Shown one piece after another: positions 35,087 to 44,106 of a stretch of DNA of 64,000 nucleotides. The notes under the pieces are model-generated. The model saw nothing but the letters and a program-made list of their open reading frames with translations, did not search any database and was not told the DNA's origin. The stretch is from Acidimicrobiales bacterium. GTDB lineage: Bacteria > Actinomycetota > Acidimicrobiia > Acidimicrobiales > Poriferisodalaceae. Each line of letters begins with the position of its first letter. Position 1 is the stretch's first letter. Both the position numbers and the translations under genes were made by a program. Location: the NCBI GenBank assembly GCA_014239555.1, contig JAAZYR010000005.1, positions 62,001-126,000 on the forward strand. The letters run 5' to 3'.

Positions 35087-36304
35087 ATGCCGACACTAAT
35101 CAGCGATGCCGACATTCCGACGATCTCCACCGAACAACCCATCTCAGAAGTTGAACGGCGTGAAAGCCTTCGACAACTAACAGAAGGGCATTGGATTGCT
35201 CGAGCCGATCTCGGATACGTGATCACTACCCACGACGACTGTGCGGCGATGTTGCGTGATCGACGCTGGTTCAGCGCCCTCTCATTAATCGCAGAGACCC
35301 AAAACTACGACGACCCTGAGTGGTCGAAGCGAGATCGTAAAAGCATTTTGTCCACCGAAGGCGAAGATCATCAAAGAATTCGGCGGATCGTTAGTTCCGC
35401 ATTCACTCCAAAGTCAGCCGATCGGCTGCGCCCTTTCATGCGCGATGTAGTGAACGAGTTACTGGACCCCATCTGCGAACGCGGTCGCTCCGAATTTGTG
35501 GAGGATGTGTGCGAGCCTTACCCGATCCCGATCATCTGCGAGTTACTGGGCGCGCCGCGCGAGGACTGGGAACTTTTCAGCCGACTAGCTGTCGATATTT
35601 TCAGGCTGTTCAATGGAAACCTGGCGGAAGACGCTCCAAAAATTATCGCTGCGAGCGAAGAGATGGACGCTTACATGCTCAATCTCATTTCTGAGCGACG
35701 TTCTGACCCGCGCGATGACTTGCTCAGCGATCTAATAGCAGCAGAAGAGGAAGGAGATCGGCTCTCTACTGACGAGTTGCTCTCAATGGCCAACGCGCTG
35801 CTGTTAGCCGGCACCGATACCACAAGAAACCAGCTGGCCTGCGCGGTGGCTTTGTTCGCTCAACATCCAGATCAGTTCGAACTTCTTCGCGACAATCCGG
35901 ATTTAACTCCTGGAGCGGTAGAAGAAGTCATGCGCTGCCTGGGTGCTGTTCGAGGAACCGGACGTTTCGCCAGCGAGGACATCGTCTACAAGGATGTGTT
36001 GTTCCCCAAAGGAACATTAATCTTCCCGAATTTTGTTGCAGCGAACCATGACAACGAAAAGTTTGCTAATCCAACTGACTTCGACATCACCCGCGAAGCG
36101 AGTGCCCCACATTTGACATTCGGTAGCGGGGCCCACTTTTGTTTGGGTGCTTTCCTGGCGCGCGCCGAACTTCAAGAAGCGTTCACAGTGATCGCTCGCA
36201 GGCTGCCTGATCTCAGGCTTGACGGCGAAATTTCTTGGAAACCTTTGAAGAACGGTATCTGGGGTCCCGAGAATCTTCCCATTGCCTTCTTAAAGGGGAA
36301 CTAA
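35087..36304 (+). CDS. Cytochrome P450
   Basis: A 405-residue soluble bacterial P450 monooxygenase. The I-helix oxygen motif is LLLAGTDTTRNQL, the K-helix E-x-x-R is in VEEVMRCLG, and the heme loop FGSGAHFCLGAFLARAEL supplies the thiolate Cys. It has normal length and no membrane anchor, so it needs a ferredoxin and reductase, neither of which is adjacent. Likely CYP in the steroid or terpenoid/alkyl oxidising actinobacterial groups; the exact CYP family cannot be told. A palindrome upstream suggests a repressor. Confidence 0.95.
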   Translation: MPTLISDADIPTISTEQPISEVERRESLRQLTEGHWIARADLGYVITTHDDCAAMLRDRRWFSALSLIAETQNYDDPEWSKRDRKSILSTEGEDHQRIRRIVSSAFTPKSADRLRPFMRDVVNELLDPICERGRSEFVEDVCEPYPIPIICELLGAPREDWELFSRLAVDIFRLFNGNLAEDAPKIIAASEEMDAYMLNLISERRSDPRDDLLSDLIAAEEEGDRLSTDELLSMANALLLAGTDTTRNQLACAVALFAQHPDQFELLRDNPDLTPGAVEEVMRCLGAVRGTGRFASEDIVYKDVLFPKGTLIFPNFVAANHDNEKFANPTDFDITREASAPHLTFGSGAHFCLGAFLARAELQEAFTVIARRLPDLRLDGEISWKPLKNGIWGPENLPIAFLKGN

Positions 36305-36338
36305 AGATCGACATGGGAACCCTCAACGCGCAGGGGCA

Positions 36339-36569
36339 CTAATGGGAGTGGCATCCCCCGCCACAACACGAATCTCGTCCGGTCCACGGTGAAGCGCTGT
36401 CGGAGACAGCCTGCGAATTGGTTGCTCCAACTGAAGCAAACGTCGACAACCGACGCTTTGCCCCCGTGTGCCCAGCCGAGCATGTCGCCGAGCGCGCAGA
36501 TTCAGACATTGGACGACGTTGATCAAAAGTTTCGCCACATATGTGACAGTGGTAGGAGTACATGGGCAC
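36339..36569 (-). CDS. FmdB-type zinc ribbon protein
   Basis: A 76-residue protein read from the GTG at 36569 (or the ATG at 36563). It begins PMYSYHCHICGETFDQRRPM, the FmdB/CxxC_CxxC_SSSS zinc-ribbon start; the second half of the ribbon is degenerate, reading CSAGH instead of a C-x-x-C knuckle. It ends with the Cys/Gly/His-rich tail SCCGGGCHSH often seen in actinobacterial members. Function unknown; a regulatory or metal-binding role is assumed for the family. The open frame further upstream has no family sequence. It converges on the P450 gene. Confidence 0.8.
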   Translation of the reverse strand: MPMYSYHCHICGETFDQRRPMSESARSATCSAGHTGAKRRLSTFASVGATNSQAVSDSASPWTGRDSCCGGGCHSH

Positions 36570-36635
36570 GGAGTCGATCGTAGGGTGAAGGGGCGAACAA
36601 CGCCAAGGTGGTGTTGGACACCGCGGGAGCGCTAA

Positions 36636-37895
36636 GTGAAGGACACGTCCAATCCCAGCGCCACTTCGCATTTGCTTCGTCGGGGGGCCACGAATTTTCC
36701 TTCGGTGTTCGCAGTCGAGCCTGTGACTCAACTGAGGTGGTCCAGGGTTATTTTGGTGACTCTCGCCGGGGTGGTCTCTCACACTTTTGGGCGCAGCACG
36801 ATGCCGTTGCTGCTTCCCGCTATTGCTGATGACCTTGGACTAAACGCCACCACCTCAGGCGCGACTGGGTCGGTGAATATGGCTGCCTATCTGTGCGGAG
36901 TCATAGCGGTCACATATTTAGCGAACCGATTAGCGCCTGCTCTTCTAATGAAGTTCGGTTTGTGGACTGTCTTGGCTGGTTTGTTGTCCCTTGGCACAGC
37001 GCAGAACACCTGGCAGGTCATGATCGGCACTGGGTTAGCTGGTTTGGGTGGTGCGGGTATTTGGTTAACGATGCCGGTGATTGCAACAGCAGGGGTACCT
37101 GCCGCTAAGCGGGGCATGGTTATGGGTTCTCTCACCGCAACTATGGGAGTGGCCTCAATCATTGTGCCGTTCGCTACATCTGCTCTCCGCAAAGTCGCCA
37201 ATGATGGCGGTGCCTGGCGTGAGATTTGGCTGGCCGAAATAGTCGCTGCCTCAGCAATTCTTGCTGTGCTGTACATGGTTTTGCGCGATGACATCTCACC
37301 AAGGCTTCCATTAGGTGCCGGGATCAAAGCAATTACGCGTCTACAAGGTTGGAAAACAGCTGTCTTTTTCTATATGGCTTTTGCTTTCGTTGCCTCCTCA
37401 TGGTTTCAGTTCTTTGGTTTATCTCTCGAAAATGATCACAACATGTCGCGTGAATTTACGACTCATATGTGGGCGCTGATGGGCATAGGAGGTGTCATAG
37501 GCGCTCTCACATTCGGCCGGCTCAGCGATCATCTTGGGCGACCTCGAACCATGTGCATTGTGACCGCAGCGGGCGCAACTACCTGTCTGTTGGTGCTCGT
37601 GGGAGAGCCGTGGGCTGCAGCTTTAGCAGCTGCGATCTACGGCACTTCAGCAATGGCCGTGCCGTCATTGACCGCAACCTTTGTGCGCGACCAGGTTGAT
37701 GAACATGACTTCACGGCCGTCTTCGGGGCGATGACAATTTTTTATGGACCGGCTTCGGTACTTGGGCCGATTAGCGGCGGGGTGCTAGCTGATATCACCG
37801 GCTCGTATCGACTCACTTATGTTCTTCTTGGGGTGACTTTTGCCTTCGCGTCGGTTGCGGCCTGGCGTCTACCCCGAATCGAAAACGACAACTAG
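36636..37895 (+). CDS. MFS transporter
   Basis: A 419-residue 12-helix major facilitator protein. After a polar N-terminus of about 35 residues come VILVTLAGVVSHTFGRSTMPLLLPAIADDLG and later FGRLSDHLGRPRTMCIV, the conserved loop of the second half. The layout resembles the YbfB/CynX or oxalate/formate-like groups. A GGGAG site is well placed before the GTG at 36636. It lies 50 bases before a sulfatase gene on the same strand and could import or export a compound handled by it. Confidence 0.9.
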   Translation: MKDTSNPSATSHLLRRGATNFPSVFAVEPVTQLRWSRVILVTLAGVVSHTFGRSTMPLLLPAIADDLGLNATTSGATGSVNMAAYLCGVIAVTYLANRLAPALLMKFGLWTVLAGLLSLGTAQNTWQVMIGTGLAGLGGAGIWLTMPVIATAGVPAAKRGMVMGSLTATMGVASIIVPFATSALRKVANDGGAWREIWLAEIVAASAILAVLYMVLRDDISPRLPLGAGIKAITRLQGWKTAVFFYMAFAFVASSWFQFFGLSLENDHNMSREFTTHMWALMGIGGVIGALTFGRLSDHLGRPRTMCIVTAAGATTCLLVLVGEPWAAALAAAIYGTSAMAVPSLTATFVRDQVDEHDFTAVFGAMTIFYGPASVLGPISGGVLADITGSYRLTYVLLGVTFAFASVAAWRLPRIENDN

Positions 37896-37945
37896 ATCAG
37901 CTACGCGGTCACGCCCTTACTTCGACTGTTCGTAGGATCTACGTT

Positions 37946-40168
37946 GTGAATTCCAGAGAAGAAGTTGCTCCAAGCTGGCCTGTCAGGACAACACCACCTG
38001 CGGGAAGCCCGAACGTCTTGATTGTTCTTTTTGACGATGTGGGGTTTTCGGATTTCGGATGTTACGGCTCGCCTATCTCTACTCCTACCATCGATCGACT
38101 TGCAGAGAATGGTCTTCAATACACCGGCTTTCACACCACGGCGATGTGTTCAACTACGCGCGCCGCTCTGCTAACAGGTCGCAATCATCACTCCGTCGGA
38201 GTTGGATGCCTCGCCAATTTCGACAGTGGTTACCCGGGTTACAGAGGAAAGATCAGTCCAGATGCTGGGACTCTCGCCGAGATGCTGCGTCCCCATGGCT
38301 ACAGGAACTACATGGTTGGGAAGTGGCATGTCACGCCTTTAACCGAATCAGGACCTACCGGACCATTTGATGGCTGGCCCTTAGGCAGGGGCTTCGACCG
38401 GTTCTACGGCTTTCTCGATGCCGAGACAGACCAATACTCGCCAGAACTGATTCGCGACAACAGCCACGTTGCACCGCCTGGAACTTTTTCCACCGGATAT
38501 CACCTCACCGAAGATCTTTTCGATCAAGCGATTCAATTTATCGCTTCACATGAGGCGACTATCCCTGACAGCCCGTGGATGACCTTGATAGGGCTCGGCG
38601 CGTGTCATGCACCACACCAAGCCCCAAAAGAACTTATTAGTCACTATGACGATATGTTCCGCCGCGGATGGGATATCGAGCGTTCCGAACGGTTGGAACG
38701 ACAGATCGCATTAGGCATAGTGCCTTCAGGGACGCAGTTACCGCCTCGGAACGACTTTGTTGAAGCTTGGGACGAACTTGATGACATCACTCGTCAGGTA
38801 GCTACACGACTCCAAGCTGCATACGCCGCGATGCTTCATCATTCTGATCTACATCTTGCTCGACTTGTCGATCACTTGGAACTTTCGGGCCAACTGGACA
38901 ACACCGTGATCCTGGTTCTTTCGGACAACGGAGCAAGCCAGGAGGGCGGACCGCTGGGCTTTGTAAATGCTATGGGGCCTTATAACGGTCTCCCTGAGTC
39001 CATGGAAGCCAAATTTGACCGAATTGACGATATCGGAGGGCCCGACACCCACAGCAACTTTCCCTGGGGGTGGGCAATGACCGCCAACACACCGCTTCGC
39101 CGATACAAACAAAACACTCACGGCGGCGGAGTCAGAGATCCTTTAGTTCTGCACTGGCCGCGCAAGATCACACATCCCGGATTGAGAGACCAGTTCTGCC
39201 ACGCGTCTGACATTGTTCCCACATTGCTTGACTTCGTAAACGTGGTGGCACCCGAGACAATCAACGGTGTTCAGCAAAAGCCGATCGAAGGCATAAGTTT
39301 CGCGTCAACATTGACAGACCGGTACGCACAAACTGGGAAAACAACTCAATATTTCGAAATGTTCGGCCATCGAGGGCTCGTTCACGATGGGTGGAAAGCA
39401 GTCGCTTTCCACCCGCCTGGAACTCCCTACGAACATGATCAGTGGGAATTGTTCAATCTTGTGGACGATTTCAACGAAACCAAAGATCTGTCATCGGTTG
39501 AAGCGGTTCGACTCAGCGAAATGATTGACCTGTGGTGGGAACAGGCGAAATTGCATCAGGTACTTCCTCTTGACGACCGCTTTGCCGAGCGCTTCGCTGA
39601 AAACGCTGACCGTCATTTAGGAGGCCGCACTTTTTTCACATTCTGGAAGGGGATGGGGCATTTGCCTAGCGACGTAGCTCCCGATTTGCGAAGTCGGAGC
39701 TATCGCTTGGACGCCCAGGTTGAACCACTCAAAGCCAACGTCTCAGGAGTGTTGATCGCTCATGGCGACGCAACTTCTGGCTACAGCCTTTATCTGGATG
39801 ATCGCGGCCATCTGGTGCACGATCTGAACATTGGTGGGAGTCATCAGGTACTTCGCTCACCTAAACCGGTTCCTCTCGGAACAACGAACCTAGGGTTCTA
39901 CATGTCGCGAGACGAACAAAGCCAACACGGATTGGGACAACTAGTTATCGACGGTGCTGCGGTGGCGACGCAAGAAACAGCCAACATATTTTTCCTCATG
40001 ATTTCCTGGTCCGGTCTAGATATCGGTCTCGATCGAGGAACTGCGGTGTCGAATTATGAAGCGCCAAATCGCTTTACCGGTGATCTCATAAAGGTGACTA
40101 TCGATTTAGCCGACGATCAGCTTCTCGATGGACATGGTCTGGGCCGAGCAGAAATGATGCGCGAGTAA
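37946..40168 (+). CDS. Arylsulfatase-like sulfatase
   Basis: A 740-residue alkaline-phosphatase-superfamily sulfatase, resembling mycobacterial AtsA-type arylsulfatases. The metal site opens with VLIVLFDDVGFSDFGCYGSP; the active-site block is AMCSTTRAALLTGRNHHSVG; a later VGKWHVTP block and ILVLSDNGASQEGG complete the metal site. The formylglycine precursor motif is C-x-T-x-R rather than the usual C-x-P-x-R. There is no signal peptide, so it acts in the cytoplasm if active. GTG start with an AGGA site. It may desulfate an organic sulfate imported by the MFS protein (inference). Confidence 0.92.
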   Translation: MNSREEVAPSWPVRTTPPAGSPNVLIVLFDDVGFSDFGCYGSPISTPTIDRLAENGLQYTGFHTTAMCSTTRAALLTGRNHHSVGVGCLANFDSGYPGYRGKISPDAGTLAEMLRPHGYRNYMVGKWHVTPLTESGPTGPFDGWPLGRGFDRFYGFLDAETDQYSPELIRDNSHVAPPGTFSTGYHLTEDLFDQAIQFIASHEATIPDSPWMTLIGLGACHAPHQAPKELISHYDDMFRRGWDIERSERLERQIALGIVPSGTQLPPRNDFVEAWDELDDITRQVATRLQAAYAAMLHHSDLHLARLVDHLELSGQLDNTVILVLSDNGASQEGGPLGFVNAMGPYNGLPESMEAKFDRIDDIGGPDTHSNFPWGWAMTANTPLRRYKQNTHGGGVRDPLVLHWPRKITHPGLRDQFCHASDIVPTLLDFVNVVAPETINGVQQKPIEGISFASTLTDRYAQTGKTTQYFEMFGHRGLVHDGWKAVAFHPPGTPYEHDQWELFNLVDDFNETKDLSSVEAVRLSEMIDLWWEQAKLHQVLPLDDRFAERFAENADRHLGGRTFFTFWKGMGHLPSDVAPDLRSRSYRLDAQVEPLKANVSGVLIAHGDATSGYSLYLDDRGHLVHDLNIGGSHQVLRSPKPVPLGTTNLGFYMSRDEQSQHGLGQLVIDGAAVATQETANIFFLMISWSGLDIGLDRGTAVSNYEAPNRFTGDLIKVTIDLADDQLLDGHGLGRAEMMRE

Positions 40169-40172
40169 CAAC

Positions 40173-40952
40173 TCAACGGCGAGTGAAGAGCACCTGGAAT
40201 TCAACAATCCCATGATCTTCGGCCGAAACCACGATGATGGCTGAGGGAACAGTCACGTCATAGTCAGCAAATGTGACTTCCGTGGAGCCCACGACCACGA
40301 TCGTATTGTCGACCATTTGAGCGTCAAGGACGAGGGGAACATCACGAGCTATGCCATTGATGGTTAGCCGGCCGAGTACTTCGATCGATACGGGCGAATC
40401 ATCAGTTTCGGGCAGCGGTACTGGTCCAGCAAGCACGAAAGTGGCCATCGGGTTTTCGCTTACGTTCAGCGCGTGACGTGCGGCTCGGTCGCGTCGCGAG
40501 TCATTGGTCACAATGGCAGAGAGATCAGCTGAAACCGACACTTGAACGAGTTGACCATCTTCGATCAAAAGCTCGCCTTGAATTTCACCGGTCCGCCCTA
40601 CCGCTGTAGTAGAGCCGATCCGAGCAAGTTCTTCTTCGACCCGGAATCCAACAAATGATCCTGAGGATTCATCAAAGGTGAAACTCCCAGAATTTGAATC
40701 CACGTACCAGACGCCATCATTGGGCGCGTTGACGGTTGTGACTTGAGCGACGTCCTCTTGGAACTGGTCCGAAGTCGCCTCAACCGTCACGGGTTGTGAA
40801 GCTCCTTGTTCCTCTAGAGAAGCCACCGCCGCGTCAAGCGACACCTTGTCGGGAGCCCCACTCAAAACTCGCCATGCTCCGTAGGCAACCATGGCGCCAA
40901 TGACTACAACTAGGACGGAGGTAGTAATGATGACAGCACGTCGGCTACCCAA
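40173..40952 (-). CDS. Membrane-anchored YceI family protein
   Basis: A 259-residue protein with an N-terminal membrane helix (VIITTSVLVVVIGAMVAYGA), a linker to about residue 75, and a YceI lipocalin-like domain. The domain runs from DGVWYVDSNSGSFTFDESSGSFVGF to ITFADYDVTVPS and a closing VEFQVLFTRR strand. YceI proteins bind isoprenoid quinones or other long lipids. The domain would face outside. It is 4 bases after the GNAT gene stop on the same strand and converges on the sulfatase gene. Confidence 0.9.
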   Translation of the reverse strand: MGSRRAVIITTSVLVVVIGAMVAYGAWRVLSGAPDKVSLDAAVASLEEQGASQPVTVEATSDQFQEDVAQVTTVNAPNDGVWYVDSNSGSFTFDESSGSFVGFRVEEELARIGSTTAVGRTGEIQGELLIEDGQLVQVSVSADLSAIVTNDSRRDRAARHALNVSENPMATFVLAGPVPLPETDDSPVSIEVLGRLTINGIARDVPLVLDAQMVDNTIVVVGSTEVTFADYDVTVPSAIIVVSAEDHGIVEFQVLFTRR

Positions 40953-40956
40953 TAGT

Positions 40957-41478
40957 TCAATCCTTCAGCTCTAACCGGAAGCCCAAAACTTCGACAGGCT
41001 GACTCCCACCGATTTGATAACTGATCTCGGGGTAGGGGCTGAATCCGAGCCTACGGTAAAGACGTTGCGCAACCTCCATATAGTCTGTCGTGTTCAACAC
41101 GAGAGCCACCCGGCCGTCGGTTTTAGCTCTATCGATGCACCACTGGGTAAGTGCTCTACCGATTCCGAGGCCTTGGCAAGAAGGGTCCGTAGCCAATACT
41201 CGGAATCCGGCACACCCTTCGGGGTTTCCTGACTTCACTTCTTTGGCATAGTCATGGTGATAAGCGAGACTCCCGACGATTCTCTTATCAAGTTCGGCGA
41301 CAATGATTTCTGCTCGTTCTGCTCTGCTGGCAACATCACGTAGTTCGGCCCCGTACCAACCAAGGTCGTCGGGCAGGCCAGTTTCAACAAACAACGGCCG
41401 ATAAGCAGCCATAGTCAGGTCCGCAACTGCGTCGTATTCAGCAAGAAGGGCCTCTCGAATTATCAATGTTGACGGCAT
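40957..41478 (-). CDS. GNAT family N-acetyltransferase
   Basis: A 173-residue acetyltransferase. LIIREALLAEYDAVADLTMAAY is the N-terminal strand-helix, AGFRVLATDPSCQGLGIGRALTQWC carries the acetyl-CoA pyrophosphate loop (Q-G-x-G-I-G), and LVLNTTDYMEVAQRLYRRLGFSP is the C-terminal block. I start it at the ATG at 41478, within a slightly longer frame to 41496. The acceptor molecule is unknown. It overlaps nothing and is divergent from the queF gene. Confidence 0.9.
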   Translation of the reverse strand: MPSTLIIREALLAEYDAVADLTMAAYRPLFVETGLPDDLGWYGAELRDVASRAERAEIIVAELDKRIVGSLAYHHDYAKEVKSGNPEGCAGFRVLATDPSCQGLGIGRALTQWCIDRAKTDGRVALVLNTTDYMEVAQRLYRRLGFSPYPEISYQIGGSQPVEVLGFRLELKD

Positions 41479-41515
41479 GTGGATCTCCCAACTCAACTTT
41501 GGTCTCGTCGTAGCT

Positions 41516-41552
41516 GTCAGCGAACGGTAGCGTCATGTTCCGGTCAGCGAAC
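41516..41552. repeat. Ten-base direct repeat upstream of queF
   Basis: GTCAGCGAAC occurs exactly twice (41516-41525 and 41543-41552), 27 bases apart, in the gap between the GNAT and queF starts. It may be a tandem regulator site or chance. The queF ribosome site GGGAG follows at about 41557. Confidence 0.35.
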
Positions 41553-41569
41553 ATTAGGGAGCAGTTGAA

Positions 41570-41923
41570 ATGCCGAGCGAACCCTCAAAAGACCTTGTGG
41601 TTCTCGACAATCCACGACCCGGACGCAACTACGAAATCCGTTGCGAAACTCCGGAATTGACTTGCTTGTGTCCGGTGACAGGTCAGCCGGACTTCGCGAC
41701 GATCGTGATTACCTACGTACCTGACGACCGAATCATTGAGTTGAAGTCCTTGAAGTCGTACCTGTGGAGCTTTCGCAACGAGGGAGTTCACCACGAGGGT
41801 ATTACGAATCGTATTTTGGATGATCTGGTATTGGCGCTGTCTCCTTCATCGATGACGGTGGTCACTGAGTGGTTGATACGTGGAGGTATTGCCACGACAG
41901 TCACGGCAAGTCATCCAGATTGA
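41570..41923 (+). CDS. queF: NADPH-dependent 7-cyano-7-deazaguanine reductase
   Basis: A 117-residue unimodular QueF, the T-fold enzyme that reduces preQ0 to preQ1 in queuosine synthesis. The nucleophilic Cys is in [16 protein letters not shown], the substrate Glu/Ser region is [18 protein letters not shown] with VHHEGITN following, and the RGGI segment near the C-terminus completes the fold. ATG with a clear GGGAG site. No queC, queD or queE genes are near. With the GluQ-like gene at 11764 it indicates queuosine-modified tRNA in this organism. Confidence 0.93.
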   Translation: MPSEPSKDLVVLDNPRPGRNYEIRCETPELTCLCPVTGQPDFATIVITYVPDDRIIELKSLKSYLWSFRNEGVHHEGITNRILDDLVLALSPSSMTVVTEWLIRGGIATTVTASHPD

Positions 41924-42091
41924 TTCGTTCTGTACGCGAAGCATCACATCTTCTATAAACCGCGAGTTCTCCTCTTCACTCTTGACGTGGGGGTTACCTG
42001 GCGCGCTGGGGAAGACCGCTAGCTTTCCCAAATCTGCATCGGCTGCTGTCATGGTTGTTGCTTCGTCCAAGGCTTGCTCGTAGCGAACGGG

Positions 42092-43024
42092 TCAGCGTTC
42101 CTCGCGGCGATAAGCGAAACCCAAGGCAGCTGGGGCAGGAGATGGGCGCTTCCGAGACCGCACCGATATTGCGAGGAGTATCGCGAGCGTCAATAGGTAC
42201 GGAAGCATTGAAAGAATTATTGGTGAGAAGTCCACACCGAATGTCTGCAATCGGGTTTTGAGTGCCAAGGTTCCTCCAAAGAGGAGGGCTCCCCAGGCCA
42301 CTCGACCCGGCCGCCAAGCCCCAAAAATTACGAGAGCTACGGCAATCCAGCCCCGTCCCGCAGTTAGCCCTTCAGCCCACTGTGGAGTGATGCTCAAGGT
42401 CAGATAAGCACCGGACGCCCCTGCCAGCGCACCTCCAGCAGCTACGGCGGAAAGACGTAGACCAAGGACAGAATGTCCTGCCGAATCCGTTGAGGACGCT
42501 GATTCACCTGCTGCTCGAAGGGCTAACCCCAGTCGAGTGTTGGTGAGGACCAGGCTGACTGCCACTCCCATCAAAAGTGCTAGGTAGACAATTGGCGCTT
42601 GATTGAAGAAAATTGGACCAACCCATGGAAGGTCAGACAACCCTGACCATTGCACGGGCTTCAATTCCGCGCCTGGTGGCAGCCCGACATAATTTTTACC
42701 CAGGTAGGCGGCAAGTCCGACACCTAAAATGGTTAAGGAGAGCCCCGACACAACCTGTTCCGCGCCAAGCGCCACCGTAAAGAAACCGTGCACCGATGCC
42801 AACGCGGCACCGCTGACCATCGCTACCGCCAGAGCGGCCCAAGGGTTCTTTAATTCCACACCAGCAATGAACGCGGTGACAGCACCGATGGCCATCATCC
42901 CTTCGACCCCGAGGTTCAAAACTCCAGCTTTTTCAGCAAGAAGCTCACCGAGCGCCGCTAAATACAGAAGTGCACCGAAGGAAACGGTAGCGACGAACAG
43001 CCCTATTAATGACGCTTCGTTCAC
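42092..43024 (-). CDS. ABC transporter permease of the BMP/nucleoside type (second permease)
   Basis: A 310-residue inner-membrane permease with about nine helices. AALGELLAEKAGVLNLGVEGMMAIGAVTAF is the hallmark of the YufQ/NupQ-like BPD_transp_2 permeases, and AAGESASSTDSAGHSVLGLRLSA the loop that contacts the ATPase. Such systems import nucleosides with a BmpA-type binding protein. Its ATG overlaps the stop of the first permease by 4 bases. It is the last gene of the transporter operon; about 170 bases separate it from queF on the other strand. Confidence 0.93.
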   Translation of the reverse strand: MNEASLIGLFVATVSFGALLYLAALGELLAEKAGVLNLGVEGMMAIGAVTAFIAGVELKNPWAALAVAMVSGAALASVHGFFTVALGAEQVVSGLSLTILGVGLAAYLGKNYVGLPPGAELKPVQWSGLSDLPWVGPIFFNQAPIVYLALLMGVAVSLVLTNTRLGLALRAAGESASSTDSAGHSVLGLRLSAVAAGGALAGASGAYLTLSITPQWAEGLTAGRGWIAVALVIFGAWRPGRVAWGALLFGGTLALKTRLQTFGVDFSPIILSMLPYLLTLAILLAISVRSRKRPSPAPAALGFAYRREER

Positions 43025-44106
43025 TGGTTAGCCTCCTCAGCGACCACAGGCGTTTCGCCATCAAGAAAAATTCGGTATCGGCTAAAGACCCCAGCACCGA
43101 TAGCTCCGAAGAGAACAAACGCCTGCAGAATGGTCGAAACTGAGGAAGACACACCCAAGGTCTGGATGCTTTGTCCACCAATCTGAACGGCCCCGAAAAG
43201 CAAGGCGACAACAGCAACGCCTGATGGCCTCATGAGAGCCAGAGCGGCGACGATGATCCCGGCGAACCCGAAGCCATTTGAGATGGTCTCAGTAAGTCGA
43301 TCTGCTGTGCCTGTCAACTCGACACCTCCCGCAAGCCCAGCGATTCCCCCACTTATAACTAAGACCGTCAAGATCTTCCGAGAGAGCGATATTCCGCTGT
43401 ACCGGGCAGTCGCCTCCGAGGAGCCCGCTATTCGAAGTTCATATCCCCATGCGGTGTATCGCACCGCCAGTGAGCAGATGATGATCACGCCCGCAGCTAT
43501 AAGAAGCCCACAGTGAGCGCGACTAAATAAAGTCGGCAGGCGAGCTTGGTCGGGCAGCATTGGAGCAAGGGGGAAGTTATAAGCGCCAGGATCTTTCCAC
43601 GGTCCATGGATGAGCCACTGGACTAGCCGTATGGCGACCTCGTTAAGCATCAACGTCGTAATGATTTCGTTGACTCCGAGCCTCGCTCGGGCGATCGCAG
43701 GCCCAACTGCGAGTAATCCTCCACCCCCGAGCGCTGCTAACAGCATCGCTACGATGAGTACCAAGCCAGGCCAGTCACCTCCGATTCTGGCAACCCATGA
43801 AGCCCCGATTGCTCCCGCCATGATCTGGCCTTCAGCGCCGATATTCCAGAGGCCCATAGAACCTGCAACTGCTACCGCAAGTCCTGCTAGCCCAAGAGGG
43901 ACTGCTCGATTGAGTGTCACGGCCCAAGCATCAGGACCGCCAAGTGATGCCTCAAACATTCTCGAGTAGATCCGCAGAGGATCATGACCGGCACCGAGAA
44001 GGAGCAGAGTCCCAACGAACAGTGCGATGGCCAGTCCGATCGCAAACGCAAGAGGTTGACCACCTTGAAGAGGGGCATCGCGGAGGCCTAACCGAGGACG
44101 TTTCAT
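43021..44106 (-). CDS. ABC transporter permease of the BMP/nucleoside type (first permease)
   Basis: A 361-residue permease with about nine to ten helices. It has AVAVAGSMGLWNIGAEGQIMAGAIGASWVA, LGVNEIITTLMLNEVAIRLVQWLIHG (the coupling region seen in YufP/NupP-like proteins) and GFGFAGIIVAALALMRPSGVAV. With its neighbour it forms the membrane channel of a nucleoside importer. It overlaps both flanking genes by 4 bases, so the ATPase and two permeases are translationally coupled. Confidence 0.93.
   Translation of the reverse strand: MKRPRLGLRDAPLQGGQPLAFAIGLAIALFVGTLLLLGAGHDPLRIYSRMFEASLGGPDAWAVTLNRAVPLGLAGLAVAVAGSMGLWNIGAEGQIMAGAIGASWVARIGGDWPGLVLIVAMLLAALGGGGLLAVGPAIARARLGVNEIITTLMLNEVAIRLVQWLIHGPWKDPGAYNFPLAPMLPDQARLPTLFSRAHCGLLIAAGVIIICSLAVRYTAWGYELRIAGSSEATARYSGISLSRKILTVLVISGGIAGLAGGVELTGTADRLTETISNGFGFAGIIVAALALMRPSGVAVVALLFGAVQIGGQSIQTLGVSSSVSTILQAFVLFGAIGAGVFSRYRIFLDGETPVVAEEANQ

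Noticed and set aside
41846-42070. Minus-strand open frame of 74 codons after the second permease, in the same frame as its stop
   Set aside because: It reads like plausible protein with a Cys-x-x-Cys, but it starts with TTG or a late ATG without a ribosome site and overlaps the end of queF by 78 bases. I keep it only as a note.
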